Positions 21,536 to 32,408 of a DNA stretch of 64,000 nucleotides are shown piece after piece (positions within the stretch are counted from its first letter, which is position 1; each line of letters opens with the position of its first letter). The notes beneath the pieces were generated by a model that worked only from the letters and a program-made list of their open reading frames with translations, had not been told where the DNA came from and made no database searches. Location of the stretch: positions 495,216,812 to 495,280,811 of the forward strand of contig NC_133328.1 in NCBI RefSeq assembly GCF_042186555.1, given 5' to 3'. This DNA is from Aquarana catesbeiana. Lineage: Eukaryota > Chordata > Amphibia > Anura > Ranidae. A program made the translations under genes and the position numbers.

Positions 21536-21598
21536 GTAGAAGGTTGGTGGTGTTCTCATACTACAGGCAGGCAGTTGATTTTGCTAGCTGCAGTATCA

Positions 21599-21602
<4 letters not shown>

Positions 21603-21630
<28 letters not shown>
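21603..21630. repeat. (TA)n before transposase start, copy A
   Basis: About 14 TA units, immediately before CCCAGCTTAGTGCAGCTACA and the transposase ATG. Copy B has a longer run at the same place (60321-60364), so the microsatellite is an inherited part of the transposon. Confidence 0.9.
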
Positions 21631-21633
<3 letters not shown>

Positions 21634-21660
21634 AGCTTAGTGCAGCTACAGGCCATTAGT

Positions 21661-24600
21661 ATGTCTGGAAGGCCAAGAAGGAGAGGCAGACAGTCACAAG
21701 CCAATAAGAGAGGGCAAGCAGGCTCTGTGTCTAGTGCTGGTCGTGGAGACGGTGCATCCTCATCAGCACGTGGCCATGGGACACGCTTGGCCTTTTTTTC
21801 GGCAGCTGGCCATGTTGAGCCGCAACATGCGGAAGACTTGGTCGAGTGGATGACCAAGCCGTCCTCATCCTCCTCATCCTCTCTCACCCATGCCCAGGGT
21901 ACTTTGTCTGGCAAAGCAGCGGCCTCTTCCCTCGGCTCAATGTCATCAGTGACTCCTTCCCTAGCCCCACCATGTCCTCCTGAGGAGTCCCTCGAACTGT
22001 TTGACCACAGTGTTGGGTACATGCTCCAGGAGGATGCCCAGCGTTTGGAAGGCTCTGATGATGATACTGAGCTCGATGAAGGCAGTAACACGAGCACGGA
22101 CAGAGGGGGTGCCCAAGAAGGACAGCAATCTGGCAGTCATGCTCCCCCTGCTGCAGCATACTGCCAGGTTTGCTCCAGTGATGAGGAGGGAGGGGATGAT
22201 GAGGTCACTGACTCAACGTGGGTGCCTGATAGGAGAGAGGAGGAGGAGGAGGAGGCGGCACATCACCAACGAGGCAGGATGCCCTCCAGGGGCCAGCCTA
22301 AGGGCAGCACATTGACTGCATTACACCCCAAAGCTCCACATGTGCAGGGCGCTGCAGTCTCTGGCGTTATTCAAAAAGTTCTTTGGTGTGGGCCTTTTTT
22401 GAGACGAGTGCATCAGATCGCACCGCTGCTATTTGCAACATATGTCTCAAGCGTATCTCACGTGGCCAAAACATCTCCCGCTTGGGTACCACATGCTTGA
22501 CCAGACATATGTTGACCTGCCATGCAGTTCGTTGGCAAGCGTATCTAAAAGACCCACACCAAAGAACAAAGAGGACCTCTGTTTGCTCCTCATCAGCTGA
22601 GATTTCCAACCCCACTAGACCTTCAGTCCTCTCTGAGACCTGCACTGAGAGGAATGAAGGTGTAGAATTAGGTGTGTCACAGCCACGTACTTGTGGGCAA
22701 TCTGATTTTGGTACACCGACGTCAGATTGTACCAGGCAAATTTCCCTGCCCCAGCTGCTGCACCGCCGAAAGAAGTTTGCTCCCAGCCATCCACATGCCC
22801 AACGGTTGAATGCTAGCTTGGCAAAATTGCTAGCACTTCAACTGCTGCCTTTTCAGTTGGTAGACTCTGCCCCCTTCCGTGAGTTTGTGGAATGTGCGGT
22901 TCCTCAGTGGCAGGTACCCAAACGCCACTTTTTCTCACGGAAGGCGATTCCGGCTCTCTACCAGCATGTGGAAGGCAATGTCCATGCCTCGCTGGACAGG
23001 GCGGTCAGCGGTAAGGTGCATATTACCGCTGACTCATGGTCCAGCAGGCATGGACAGGGACGTTACCTAAGTTTCACGGCGCATTGGGTGACTCTGCTGG
23101 CAGCTGGGAAGGATGCAGGACAAGTTGCAGTAGTGTTGGAGGTTGTTCCGCCACCACGCCTCCAAAATGCTAATGATTGTGACACACCTCTCTCCTCCAC
23201 CCCCTCCTCTTCTTCTTCCTCCATGGCCTCTTCCTCGGAACCAGCGGTGCTCCGTAGTCGTTCAAGGGGCTACGCAAGTACGCAGGCCAAAAGATGCCAT
23301 GCGGTGCTTGAGCTGGTGTGCTTGGGGGACAGGAGCCACACTGGGGCAAAGGTTCTGTCAGCTCTGCAGGGGCAGGTTCAGAGGTGGTTGACGCCACGCC
23401 AACTTAAAGCAGGAATGGTGGTTTGTGACAATGGCACCAACCTCCTCTCTGCCCTCCGACAGGGACAAATGACCCATGTGCCCTGTTTGGCTCACGTCCT
23501 TAACTTGGTGGTGCAGCGGTTCTTGGGCAGGTACCCGGGCTTACAGGATGTCCTGAGGCAGGCCAGGAAAGTCTGTGTGCATTTCCGCCGGTCATATAAT
23601 GCCAGTGCTCGGCTGACGGACCTCCAAAAGGAGTTTAACCTGCCCAAGAACCGCCTAATCTGTGACATGCCCACCAGGTGGAACTCAACGTTGGCCATGC
23701 TGCAGCGGCTGCACATGCAGCAGAGGGCCATCAATGAGTACCTGTGCGACTATGGCACCAGGACAGGGTCAGGGGAGCTTGGTTTTTTTTCCCCACGCCA
23801 GTGGGCCATGATCAGGGATGCATGCACTGTCCTGTCACCATTTGAGGAGGCCACGAGGATGGTGAGCAGTGACAGTGCATGCATCAGTGACACTGTTCCC
23901 CTTGTCCACCTGTTGGAGCACACGCTGCGTGGAATAATGGACAGGGCACTTGAGGCAGAACAGAGGCAGGAAGAGGAGGACTTCCTTAGCTCTCAAGGCC
24001 CCCTTTATCCAGACAGTGTTCCTGCGTGCCCGCCGATCACACAGGAAGAGGACGAGGAGGAAGAGGAGGAGGAGGAGGAGGAAGATTGTGTCAGTATGGA
24101 GGTGGAGCCTGGCACTCAGCATCAGCAGCAGTCTTTAAGGGATCAGTCCCAAGAAACACATGGACTTGTACGTGGCTGGGAGGAGGTGGCTGCGGACCAT
24201 GTCGTCCTTAGTGACCCAGAGGACTCCGGACCGAATGCCTCAGCAAACCTACGCTGCATGGCCTCCCTGATCCTGCAAAGCCTGCGTAAGGATCCTCGTA
24301 TTCGTGGTATCAAGGAGAAGGACCAATACTGGCTGGCAACCCTCCTTGATCCACGTTACAAGGGTAAGGTTGCGGACCTTATCTTGCCATCGCAGAGGGA
24401 GCAGAGGATGAAACATCTTCGGGAGGCCTTGCAGAAAGGTCTGTGCAACGCGTTCCCAGAGACTGGGAGGTTACAAACTCCTGTTTCTGGACAACGTGTT
24501 GCTGAGGCTTCGGTCAGTCAAAGAAGGAGCGGTGGAGAAGGTGGCTGTCTGACCGATGCGTTCAGACAATTTTTTGGTCCGCAGCCCCAAGGTATGATCG

Positions 24601-24935
24601 GTTCCAGCAACCATCGCCAGCGTCTGTTTTACATGGTGCAGGAATACCTAGGGACAAGATCAGACTTGGACACCTTTCCCACTGAAAATCCCCTGGGTTA
24701 CTGGGTCTTGAGGATGGATCACTGGCCAGAGCTTGCACAGTATGCAATTGAGCTACTGGCCTGTCCTGCATCCAGCGTTCTTTCGGAACGCACATTCAGT
24801 GCTGCTGGAGGCGTGGTAACCGATCACAGGGTGCGTCTGTCCACTGACTCGGTCGATCGACTGACCTTCATAAAAATGAATGAGTCTTGGATCACCACCA
24901 GCTACCAAGCACCTGATGCTGATGTAACCGAATAA
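21661..24935 (+). CDS. BED-finger hAT transposase, one frameshift
   Basis: DNA-cutting and joining enzyme of the transposon, acting in the nucleus. Start chosen at MSGRPRRRGRQSQANKRG (21661), kept in copy B. Residues 1-235 are low-complexity, Ser- and Glu-rich. One base is missing near 22360 compared with copy B, and the frame then continues to 24935. After it comes a BED zinc finger (VWAFFET, then CNIC and HMLTCH, about 22386-22523). The RNase H-like core has ITADSWSS (first Asp, about 23027), VVCDNGTNLLSAL (second Asp, about 23425) and HVPCLAHVLNLVV. An Asp/Glu-rich insert lies near 24030-24100. TRWNSTLAML is at about 23671 and the C-terminal dimerisation block, with SSVLSERTFSAAGG, at about 24771. 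About 1,090 codons, longer than most hAT transposases. The base loss could be real or an assembly error. Confidence 0.92.
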
Positions 24936-25070
24936 TTTTTTTTGAAATCTCAGATCCCTTCAAAGACTGCCTATGCTGATGCTGAGTGACTATCCCTGAG
25001 TAATTATCTTCTTCCTCCTCAATCATCACGCTGATAGCTTGTAAGAACATTTTTGGTTCTGGGTGCCACC

Positions 25071-25490
25071 ACCAGTGCCTAAGGCACAATTTTTCAGCCC
25101 CTGTTTAACAGGGGCGTGTAATTACGATTTTTGATGTAATACTTTGCAGCAGGGCTCATTCCTGCATTCCAACTAGAGTGTCTGTGAGGGGTTGCAGTGT
25201 TGTGGCACCAGCACCAGTGCCTAAGGCCCAATTTTTCAGCCCTTGTTTAACAGGGGCGTGTAATTACAATTTTTGATGCAATACTTTGCAGCAGGGCTCG
25301 TTCCTGCATTCCAACTAGAGTGTCTGTGAGGGGTTGCAGTGTTGTGGCACCAGCACCAGTGCCTAAGGCCTAATTTTTCAGCTCCTGTTCAACAGGGGCA
25401 TGTAATTACAATTCTTGATCTAATATTTCACAGCAGAGCCCTGTGAGGGCTTACAGTGTTGTGGCCACAGCAACACCTAAGGCCCAAATT
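25071..25490. repeat. ~142-bp tandem repeat in the hAT 3' region
   Basis: Nearly three copies of a unit beginning ACCAGTGCCTAAGGC, with TTTTTCAGCCCYTGTTTAAC and AGGGGCGTGTAATTAC inside; starts at about 25071, 25213 and 25355. It lies just past the transposase stop, so it would be in the 3' UTR. Copy B enters the same repeat at 63976 as the window ends. Confidence 0.85.
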
Positions 25491-26471
25491 TCTGCTGAGT
25501 ATATAGGGCAGGACCCTACTTTCAAACAACTAACTTACAAACGACTCCTACTTGCAAACGGAAGGAGACAACAGTAAGTGAGAATAAATCTACCCCTAGT
25601 AAGGGAAATTCTCTCCTGTAAGAGTTAATATGGGAAAAACATTTCTCCTTTCCACTGATGCTTTCCAATCCATTGGGACAAAAAGTGAGGTGAAATCTTC
25701 TGAAGAGGAGGAAAGACAGCAAAACAAATGTCACAGGGGTGATAACCCTTCCCTATGTTTTCCAAAAAGCTTAAAAAAGATTTTTTGGCTGGAGCTAAAC
25801 ACGTTAAAAATGTACCCGTTCAAAATTACAAAGAGATTCTACTTAACAACAAACCTACAGCCTGTATACTGCTGTTCAGAGTATATAGGGCCTGGTGGCC
25901 CCACACCTTTCCTTATTTTAATTTGGGTGCGGGGTTCCCCTTAATATCCATACAAGACCCAAAGGGCCTGGTAATGGACTGGGGGGTACCCATGCCGTTT
26001 GTCTCACTGATTTTCATCCATATTGCCAGGACCCGACATTACATTAAACCCGCAAGCAGTTTTAAATGAGATTTTTTCCTTTAAAAATTACATTTGGTGC
26101 AGGGACTGTTCTAAACACAGGAAACACGCGTCACTTTACAGGCATACTATAGACACCCCTCAGGTACGATATTTAAAGGAATATTTCACTTTTTTTTTTT
26201 TTACTTTAAGCATCATTAAAATCACTGCTCCCGAAAAAACGGCCGTTTTTAAAAGTTTTTTTTGCATTGATACATGTCCCCTGGGGTAGGACCCGGGTCC
26301 CCAAACCCTTTTTAGGACAATACCATGCAAATTAGCCTTTAAAATGAGCACTTTTGATTTCGAACGTTCGAGTCCCATAGACGTCAATGGGGTTCTAACG
26401 TTCGTGCGAACTTTCGGTCCGTTCGCAGGTTCTGGTGCAAACCGAACCGGGGGGTGTTCGGCTCATCCCTA
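25491..26471 (+). other. 3' non-coding tail of hAT copy A
   Basis: About 1 kb between the 142-bp repeats and the right terminus. It includes an A/T-rich part, the block GGGGTTCCCCTTAATATCCA (about 25932), which resembles the GGGGTTCCCCTTAAGATCCA block of the foldback repeat at 29947, and TTCG-rich subterminal motifs near 26360-26440. No gene. The resemblance suggests one repeat family captured part of the other. Confidence 0.6.
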
Positions 26472-26479
26472 TTTGGGGG

Positions 26480-27066
26480 ACACAGGGTGTGCACATTTGC
26501 TTGGCGCAAGACTGCAAAGCATTGATGTGGACTGGAGAAAACTGCTTTTGCAGCTTTCTCCAGGTTTTGGTATTCTTGCATGGGGCTCTGTAGTTTGGAG
26601 ATTCCATAGTGTTTTGGGTGGGACGGGATCTCAGGTGAGCACAGCTCTTATAATAAGGGTATGGGAAGACCTCATGGCTCCCAGTTGGAGACTGCTCCCC
26701 CCTAAGAGAGACAGGCAGTCTCCAGGAGTCAGAGGGGCTGCAGGAGGCGGTCAGAATGTGTGTGATTGCAAGAAGCAGTAAACGGCCTGAGGGCCAGAAT
26801 GTAGCTGTGGGTGCTAAAGTAAAGCTGTCCACATTGAAGAATCCTGCGGTCTGTGTGACCAGGATAAAGAGCGGAGGTGCTGCTAAAGAGAGCCAGGTGG
26901 GCTAACATTTTTTGTTGTGTGTATTTACTGGATAAGAACCCCTGCTTGGGAAACCTTTATGTTCTGGACTTTTATTTGCCTTTTTAATAAAAATGGGCTA
27001 CCATGCCCTAAAATATAGTTCCTGACTGGCTTGAATCACTGGCAAAAGCATCTACCACGAGAGCTA

Positions 27067-27071
<5 letters not shown>
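26480..27071. other. LTR-like remnant downstream of hAT
   Basis: Together with 19390-19427 this forms the sequence into which hAT copy A inserted. It starts TGTGACAG at 19390 next to a TA microsatellite, contains TTTTTAATAAAAATGGG near 26980, and ends near another TA microsatellite. This could be a solo LTR inserted in TA-repeat DNA, but I cannot fix a CA end or a target duplication. Confidence 0.35.

Positions 27072-27122
<51 letters not shown>
27072..27122. repeat. (TA)n microsatellite
   Basis: About 25 TA units followed by a short CA run that abuts the terminus of the Tc1 foldback element. Confidence 0.95.
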
Positions 27123-27133
<11 letters not shown>

Positions 27134-27137
<4 letters not shown>

Positions 27138-27898
27138 ATATTACCAAAAGTTCTGAGAAGGCTGTCCACAAGGTTTAGCAGTGTGTCTATGGGAATGTTT
27201 GACCATTCTTCCAGAAGCGCTCTAATTCATCCAAAAGGTGTTGAGGTCAGGTCTCAACAGGCCAGGCCAGTTAAGTTCCTTCACCCCAAACTTGCTCATC
27301 CATGTCTTTATGGACCTTGCTTTGTGCACTGGTCCAAATCATTTGGTTGTGGGGGGGGGGGATTATAGTGTGGGGTTGTCTTTCAGGGGTTGGGCTTGGC
27401 CCCTTAGTTCCAGTGAAGGGAACTCTTAAGATATCAGCATACCAAGACATTTTGGACAATTACATGCTCCCAACTTTGTGGGAACAGTTTGTGGACGGCC
27501 CCTTCCTGTTCCAACATGACTGTGCACTAGTGCACAAACAAGGGCCATAAAGACATGGATGAGCGAGTTTGGGGTGGAGGAACTTGACTGGCCTGCACAG
27601 AGTCATGACCTCAACCCGATAGAAAACCTTTGGGATGAATTAGAGCGGAAACTGCGAGCCAGGCCTTCTCGTCCACATCAGTGCCTGACCTCACAAATGT
27701 GCTTCTGGAGGAATGGTCAAACATTCCCATAGACACACTCCTAAACCTTGTGGACAGCCTTCCCAGAAGAGTTGAAGCTGTTATAGCTGCAAAGGCTGGG
27801 CCAACTCAATGTTGAACCCTACGGACTAAGACTGGGAGTGAGATTAAAGTTCATGTGCGTGTAAAGGCAGGCGTCCCAATACTTTTGGTAATATAGTG
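27134..27898. mobile_element. Tc1 foldback with two inverted transposase halves
   Basis: Ends are inverted (CACTATATTACCAAAAGT and its complement) with TA at the right (27899-27900). Beyond the terminal repeat, 27150-27345 is transposase C-terminal sequence on the minus strand. 27350-27790 carries the same gene on the plus strand, so the two meet head to head near the G run at 27350. The matching segments GTCTATGGGAATGTTTGACC (27187) and its complement (about 27720) show the inversion. The element is inactive. Confidence 0.85.
27350..27815 (+). pseudogene. Tc1 transposase C-terminal half
   Basis: The plus-strand frame from 27350 encodes IIVWGCLSGVGLGPLVPVKG and then PFLFQHDCALVHKQGP, which contains the second catalytic Asp. 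A stop and indels follow. Downstream, the SHDLNPIENLWDELE-type block is still readable near 27603-27650 in another frame. The N-terminal DNA-binding half is missing. Confidence 0.8.
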
Positions 27899-28143
27899 TA
27901 TGTATTATTCGTAGAAGGGCAGTAAAAACACTCTGATCAAGTGGATCTACCTGGGTACACTATATGTAGCATTAGTATCCAATAATTAGATGAAAAGCAT
28001 ACACGGGTTTTGCACAGGAAAATACATGCCTACAATCAACATGGTATGCATTTTTAAATTTGTATTCTAAAATAAACATTTGTACATAAAGAAGGATTCC
28101 CAAAGTACAATGAGTGAGCTAAAGAGAAAGCACTGCAGACTAA

Positions 28144-28276
28144 AGCCTCGTACAGACGATCAGATTGTTGGCCAACAGAGCGTCAGACTTTTGTTCGAAG
28201 GGCGCGTGCCAGGAACTTGTCTTGCATACAAACGGTACACAATTGTCGGCCAACAAACACGAACATAGTGACGTAC
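28144..28276 (+). mobile_element. 5' terminal part of PIF/Harbinger element
   Basis: Begins AGCCTCGTACAGACGATCAG after TAA (28141-28143). The sequence GTCTTGCATACAAACGG and the end GTGACGTAC match the equivalent positions of the MITEs at 41492-41926 and 49341-49764. It is cut off by the palindromic insert and resumes at 30202 with TAGACATACTACGAGCC. I did not find the matching right terminus. Confidence 0.75.
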
Positions 28277-28929
28277 AGTACCTGACCGCGAGAATGTGTT
28301 TCCAGCGTGATCCCATCGCGCTGGTTCTCGGCGACAGGGTACTGTACATCTCGCACTGGGTCGCTCATCGGGAAAGGAAAACTGTTTTTTCCTTTCGCGA
28401 AGAGCGACAGGCATTACTGATAGGTGTCCGGTATGAATCATGAGGGGGAACGCCGCACCAAATTTCAAATAAAAAACTGGCATGGGTTCCTCTCCAGGGG
28501 CATACCAGGCCCTTAGGTCTGGTATGGATCTTAAGGGGAACACCCTACGCCGAAAAAACGGCTTGGGGTCCCCCCCAAAATCCATGCCAGACCCTTATCC
28601 GAGCACGCAGCCCGGCCGGTCAGGAAAGGGGGTGGGGAAGAGCGAGCACCCCCCCTGAACCGTACTAGGCCACATACCCTCAACATGGGGAGGTGGGCGC
28701 TTTGGGGCGGGGGGCGCCCTGCGGCCCCCCCACCCCAAAGCACTTTGTCCCCATGTTTATGGGGACAAGGGTCTCTTCCCGACAACCCTGGCCGTCGGTT
28801 GTCGGGGTCTGTGGGCGGAGGGCTTATGAGAATCCGAGAGCCCCCTTTAATAAGGGGGCCCCCAGATCCAGGCCCCCCACCCTATGTGAATGAGTATGGG
28901 GTACATCGTACCCCTACCCATTCACCTGG

Positions 28930-29345
28930 GGGAAAAGTGTCAATAAAAAAGCACACTAGACAGGTTTTTAAAGTAATTTATTAGGCAGCTTCGGGGGTCT
29001 TCTTCCGACTTTGGGGGTCTTTTTCCAACTTCAAGGGTCTTCTTCCGACTTCTCCACTCTCTCCGGCCTCTTCTCCCAGTGTCCGGTTCTCCTCCCGCTC
29101 TCTGGCCTCTTCTCCCGGTCTCTGGTTCTTCTCCCGCTCTCCGGTTCTTCTGCTGGGCTCCTCCACTATCTTCTGCTCTTTTTCCGGTCTTCTCCGTTGT
29201 CTTGTTCCCTCTTCTCTTCTCCAGATGTTGACACGACACTCTCTCCCGCTGTAATGCTGTGTGCGAGGTGTGCGACGACTTATATAGGCATGGGGCGTGG
29301 TCACCAGTGACCCTGCCCCCTTATGATGTCACAGTCCCGGGGCAT
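28930..29345 (-). promoter_or_regulatory. Mini transcription unit in the palindrome centre
   Basis: On the minus strand: TGATGTCAC-type sites near 29320-29345, ACGCCCCATGCC, TATATAAG (about 29279-29286), a purine-rich GAAGAACCGGAGA repeat (about 29230 to 29030), and AATAAA (about 28977-28982) followed by TTACTTTAAAAACC. The same order occurs on the plus strand at 8693-9037. Open frames across the purine tract (28940-29239, 28981-29304) are Arg/Glu-rich and overlap in different frames, so I do not call a protein. Confidence 0.5.
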
Positions 29346-29793
29346 GATGTGACTGTGATGGCATAAGACCCCCGAAGTCGGAAGAAGACCCCCGGAGCTG
29401 CCTAATAAATTACTTTAAAAACCTGTCTAGCGTGTTTTTTTATTGACACTTTTTCCCCCAGGTGAATAGGTAGGGGTACAATGTACCCCATACTCATTCA
29501 CATAGGGTGGGGGCTGGATCTGGGGGCCCCCTTAATAAAGGGGGCTCCTGGATTCCGATAAGCCCTCCGCCCACAGACCCCAACAACCAACGGCCAGGGT
29601 TGCCGGGAAGAGGCCCTTGTCCTCATCAACATGGGGACAAGGTGCTTTGTTGAGGGCATGCGGCCTGGTACGGTTCAGGAGGGGGGGCGCTCGCTCGTCC
29701 CCACCCTCTTTCCTGACCGGCTGGGCTGCGTGCTCGGATAAGGGTCTGGTATGGAATTTGGGGGGACCCCCACACCGTTTTTTCAGCGTAGGG

Positions 29794-29941
29794 CAGGGAT
29801 GTCCAAACTACGGCCCTCCAGCTGTTGCGGAACTACACTTCCCATGAGGCATTGTAAAACTCTGACATTCACATACATGACTAGGCATGATGGGAGTTGT
29901 AGTTCCTTAACAACTGGAGGGCCATAGTTTGGACACCACTG
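29794..29941. mobile_element. 148-bp hAT MITE nested in the palindrome
   Basis: Perfect 8-bp duplication GCGTAGGG (29786-29793, 29942-29949). Termini CAGGGATGTCCAAACT and the complement of AGTTTGGACACCACTG. The core CGGCCCTCCAGCTGTTGC and ACTACAACTCCCATCATGCC-like right half make it almost wholly inverted. This vertebrate hAT MITE is the youngest visible layer here: it lies inside the right arm of the palindrome, which lies inside the Harbinger element. Confidence 0.92.
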
Positions 29942-30272
29942 GCGTAGGGGGTTCCCCTTAAGATCCATACCAGACCTAAAGGCCAGGTATGCCCCTGGAG
30001 GGGAACCCATGCCGTTTTTTTATTTAAAATTTGGCGCAGCATTCCCCCTCATGATTCACACCAGACATCTGTTAGCAATGCCTGTCACTCATCGCGAAAG
30101 GAAAAAACACAGTTTTCCTTTCCCGATGAGCGAGCCAGCTTGGCACTGGCTCCCGCGACGGGGCTCGCAGATTGACACAATATCACAGTCACCTACTGTA
30201 CTAGACATACTACGAGCCAATAAAGAGGAAGTTCAATTGTCAGGCGCCACCATTTTAATTTTCAGTTTCTGA

Positions 30273-32408
30273 ATGGCCGTTCGTCAACCAGCCATGTTTG
30301 CGGAATCGGAGGAAAGAACGTGCTATTATTGGCCTTGGAGTTATTGCCTTGACCCAAGTCCAGTCCAGGAACAGGAGGAGGAGAATTTCTTGGACCAAAA
30401 ATTGGTTGCTAATCATGACCAATTATGTCATATGTCTTTGCTGCAGGAGCTCCAGGAGAATAATCCAGATGATTGTCGGAATTATCTCCGGATGACAGAG
30501 CGCTGCTTTCACCAACTCTTGGCATTGTTGACCCCCTATATTAAGAAGCAGGACACATGCATGCTATTACTCCTGAGCAAAGGCTCATAGCCGCCTTGCG
30601 GTACTTGGCGATGGGGAGAAGTCTCCAGGACCTTAAGTTTACCACTGGGATCTCCCCCCAGGCTCTGGGACTTATTATTCCAGAGACCTGCTCAGCCATT
30701 ATTCAAGTCCTTCAGAAGGACTATATTTGGGTAAGTTTTTTCCTTTTAACATCACATTCTATGTATTTAATGTTTGCTAATGTATTGTATTAATTTCTTG
30801 ATTCCATAATTAACATTATTGTAATATGCTGTGAATGTCTTCTTTGTCCTCATGCATGCTGTAAGTTTTTCCTGCTCCTTTTTTGGCCTACATGCATATA
30901 TTCCTTCACTAATCTCCCCAGCATGCTATCCTGGGCCCATACACAGCTAGCCTAATAACTTAAAAATGTTTTTTGTCAGCTACATTTTTGTGCTTACCCT
31001 AAACACCCCCTAAAATGTGTCCAAATGTTATTATTGTCCTCCAATTCAGACAGAGTGCAAGAAGCCATTTTTGGGGCCCAAACTCATTTGTAACCCTCCC
31101 TCCCCCCCGCTAAAATGCTAAGTCAACAGATACAAATACTCTATCTGCTGACTTTGCAAAACCCATACACACTATCCCTCATTTGTGGTCATATTTCTGG
31201 ATTAATTCATAGGTTATTCTTCATAGGTTATTTCTGAATGTCAAAATGTGCTGCAATTTGGACAGTATGTATCCATATTTTTTGATTATGACACTTCTTA
31301 CCTGTCCACTGGGCTGCCAATAGTGTAAGTAAGGAGGGGCTGGCCAAAGTATCACACATTATTTATGCAAACAGCTGTCATGGAAGTGGAGAGGGTTTCC
31401 TGTCCAAAACATCTACCCATTACCTCCCCCCATCATAACATTTTTACAATGGGCCACCAGAGGGGGTGAGGAATCAGATAAGTTGACCTTACACTTTTGT
31501 CTCTAAAAACTCATTTAAGTTTTATACTTATGTTGGCCAAGCATGTTTGTGTCAAATCTGCTTGCAATGTGCAGAAGGAGTCATTTCTTTTTCCTTGTTT
31601 TTAATCCACAGTTTCCTTCCAACCCACAGCAATGCAGGACGTTGCAGCCCAGTTCCATCATCAGTGGGATTTTCCCAACTCTGGTGGTGCTATTGATGGA
31701 AAACATGTCTGGATTGTCCCAACACCCAACTCTGGCTCATATTATTTCAATTATAAGGGCTTTTGCAGCATAGTCCTGCTAGCTGTAGTGTCTGCCACAT
31801 ATGAGTTCTTGTTTCTTGATGTTGGGAAGAACGGCCGCAACTCTGAAGGAGAAGTCACTATGCAGAAAGAGTTTTACAAGCGGCTCCAGAATGGCACCTT
31901 AAACTTGTCACCTGCTGAGGAGAATGTTGAGGGCCTCGATTTTGTTTTTGTTGCAGATGAGCCTTTGCTCTGGGGGAACATCTTATGAAGCCGTTTCCTA
32001 TGAGGAAACTCAACCCAGAGCAGAGAATATTTAATTACAGGCTCTCTCGTGTCAGAAGGGTGGTTGAAAACGCCTTTGGCATCCTCTCCAGTGGGTTCAG
32101 GCTGTTATTAACACCAATTAACCTGGCACTATACAAAGCAGTTTTGTGCTGCTGTATACTCCATAATTTTTTTACAGAGGAATGCTAGCAGCTACCTTGC
32201 CTCAGTGCCAACTGATGCAGACCCTGCAGTGGCAGGCCCAGCTGAAGAGGCTGCAGCTCGGCCATCTGTGGGCATGATGACGGCTCTAGAAACTGGCCGT
32301 GCTGGATTGCCCTCCCAAAATGCCAGAGATATACGTCAAAAATACCTTGATTATTTTGTAGGTAGAGGGGCAGTGTCTTGGCAGCAAATTGGAGCTGATC
32401 CTGAATAA
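30273..32408 (+). pseudogene. HARBI1-like: HARBI1-like Harbinger transposase, two exons, frameshifted
   Basis: Nuclease of the PIF/Harbinger family. Exon 1 (30273-30730) has the Arg-rich RRRRISWTKNW start, DDCRNYLRMTERCFHQLL, and HAITPEQRLIAALRYLA, in three different frames, so two indels occurred. It ends ATTTGG before GTAAGT (30731). The intron ends TTTTTAATCCACAG (31611). Exon 2 resumes FPSNPQQ, then after an indel QFHHQWDFPNSGGAIDGKHV (first catalytic Asp) and GSYYFNYKGFCSIVLLAV. DFVFVADE (third acidic region) follows. After another indel comes KPFPMRKLNPEQRIFNYRLS and CCCILHNFF, then a stop, and a C-terminal tail to 32408. Almost full length for the family (about 350 codons plus tail). 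Distinct from the host HARBI1 gene because it sits in an element. Confidence 0.9.

Larger units (their letters stand above)
19436..26471 (+). mobile_element. Complete 7.0-kb hAT transposon, copy A
   Basis: Termini TAGGGATGAGCTTCGTG and the complement of GTTCGGCTCATCCCTA are bounded by a perfect 8-bp duplication, TTTGGGGG (19428-19435, 26472-26479), as expected for hAT. Order inside: subterminal TTCGA-rich palindromes, a 21-bp-arm hairpin, TATA box, a 1.9-kb tandem-repeat leader, TA microsatellite, BED-finger transposase, 142-bp 3' repeats, and about 1 kb of AT-rich tail. At 7,036 bp it is long for a hAT (commonly 2.5-5 kb), mainly because of the leader and tail. The perfect duplication and nearly open transposase point to recent activity. 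Confidence 0.95.
28277..30197. mobile_element. 1.92-kb palindromic foldback element
   Basis: Flanked by GTAC on both sides (28273-28276, 30198-30201). Ends read AGTACCTGAC and the complement AGTAGGTGAC. The left arm (28277 to about 29030) and right arm (about 29370 to 30197) are long inverted copies, including GTCGCTCATCGGGAAAGGAA, the GGTCTGGTATGGATCTTAAG block, CCTTGTCCCCAT runs and AAGTAATTTATTAGGCAGC. The unpaired centre (about 29030-29370) holds purine-rich repeats and a TATA box on the minus strand. It lacks transposase, so it must move in trans if at all. Confidence 0.8.

Noticed and set aside
23835..24138. Frames on the minus strand and other frames within the transposase
   Set aside because: They are shadows of the Glu-rich stretch of the hAT transposase.
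28940..29310. Arg/Glu-rich frames as an SR-like protein
   Set aside because: Purine-rich tandem DNA is open in several frames at once, and the related copy at 8795-9020 does not preserve one protein.
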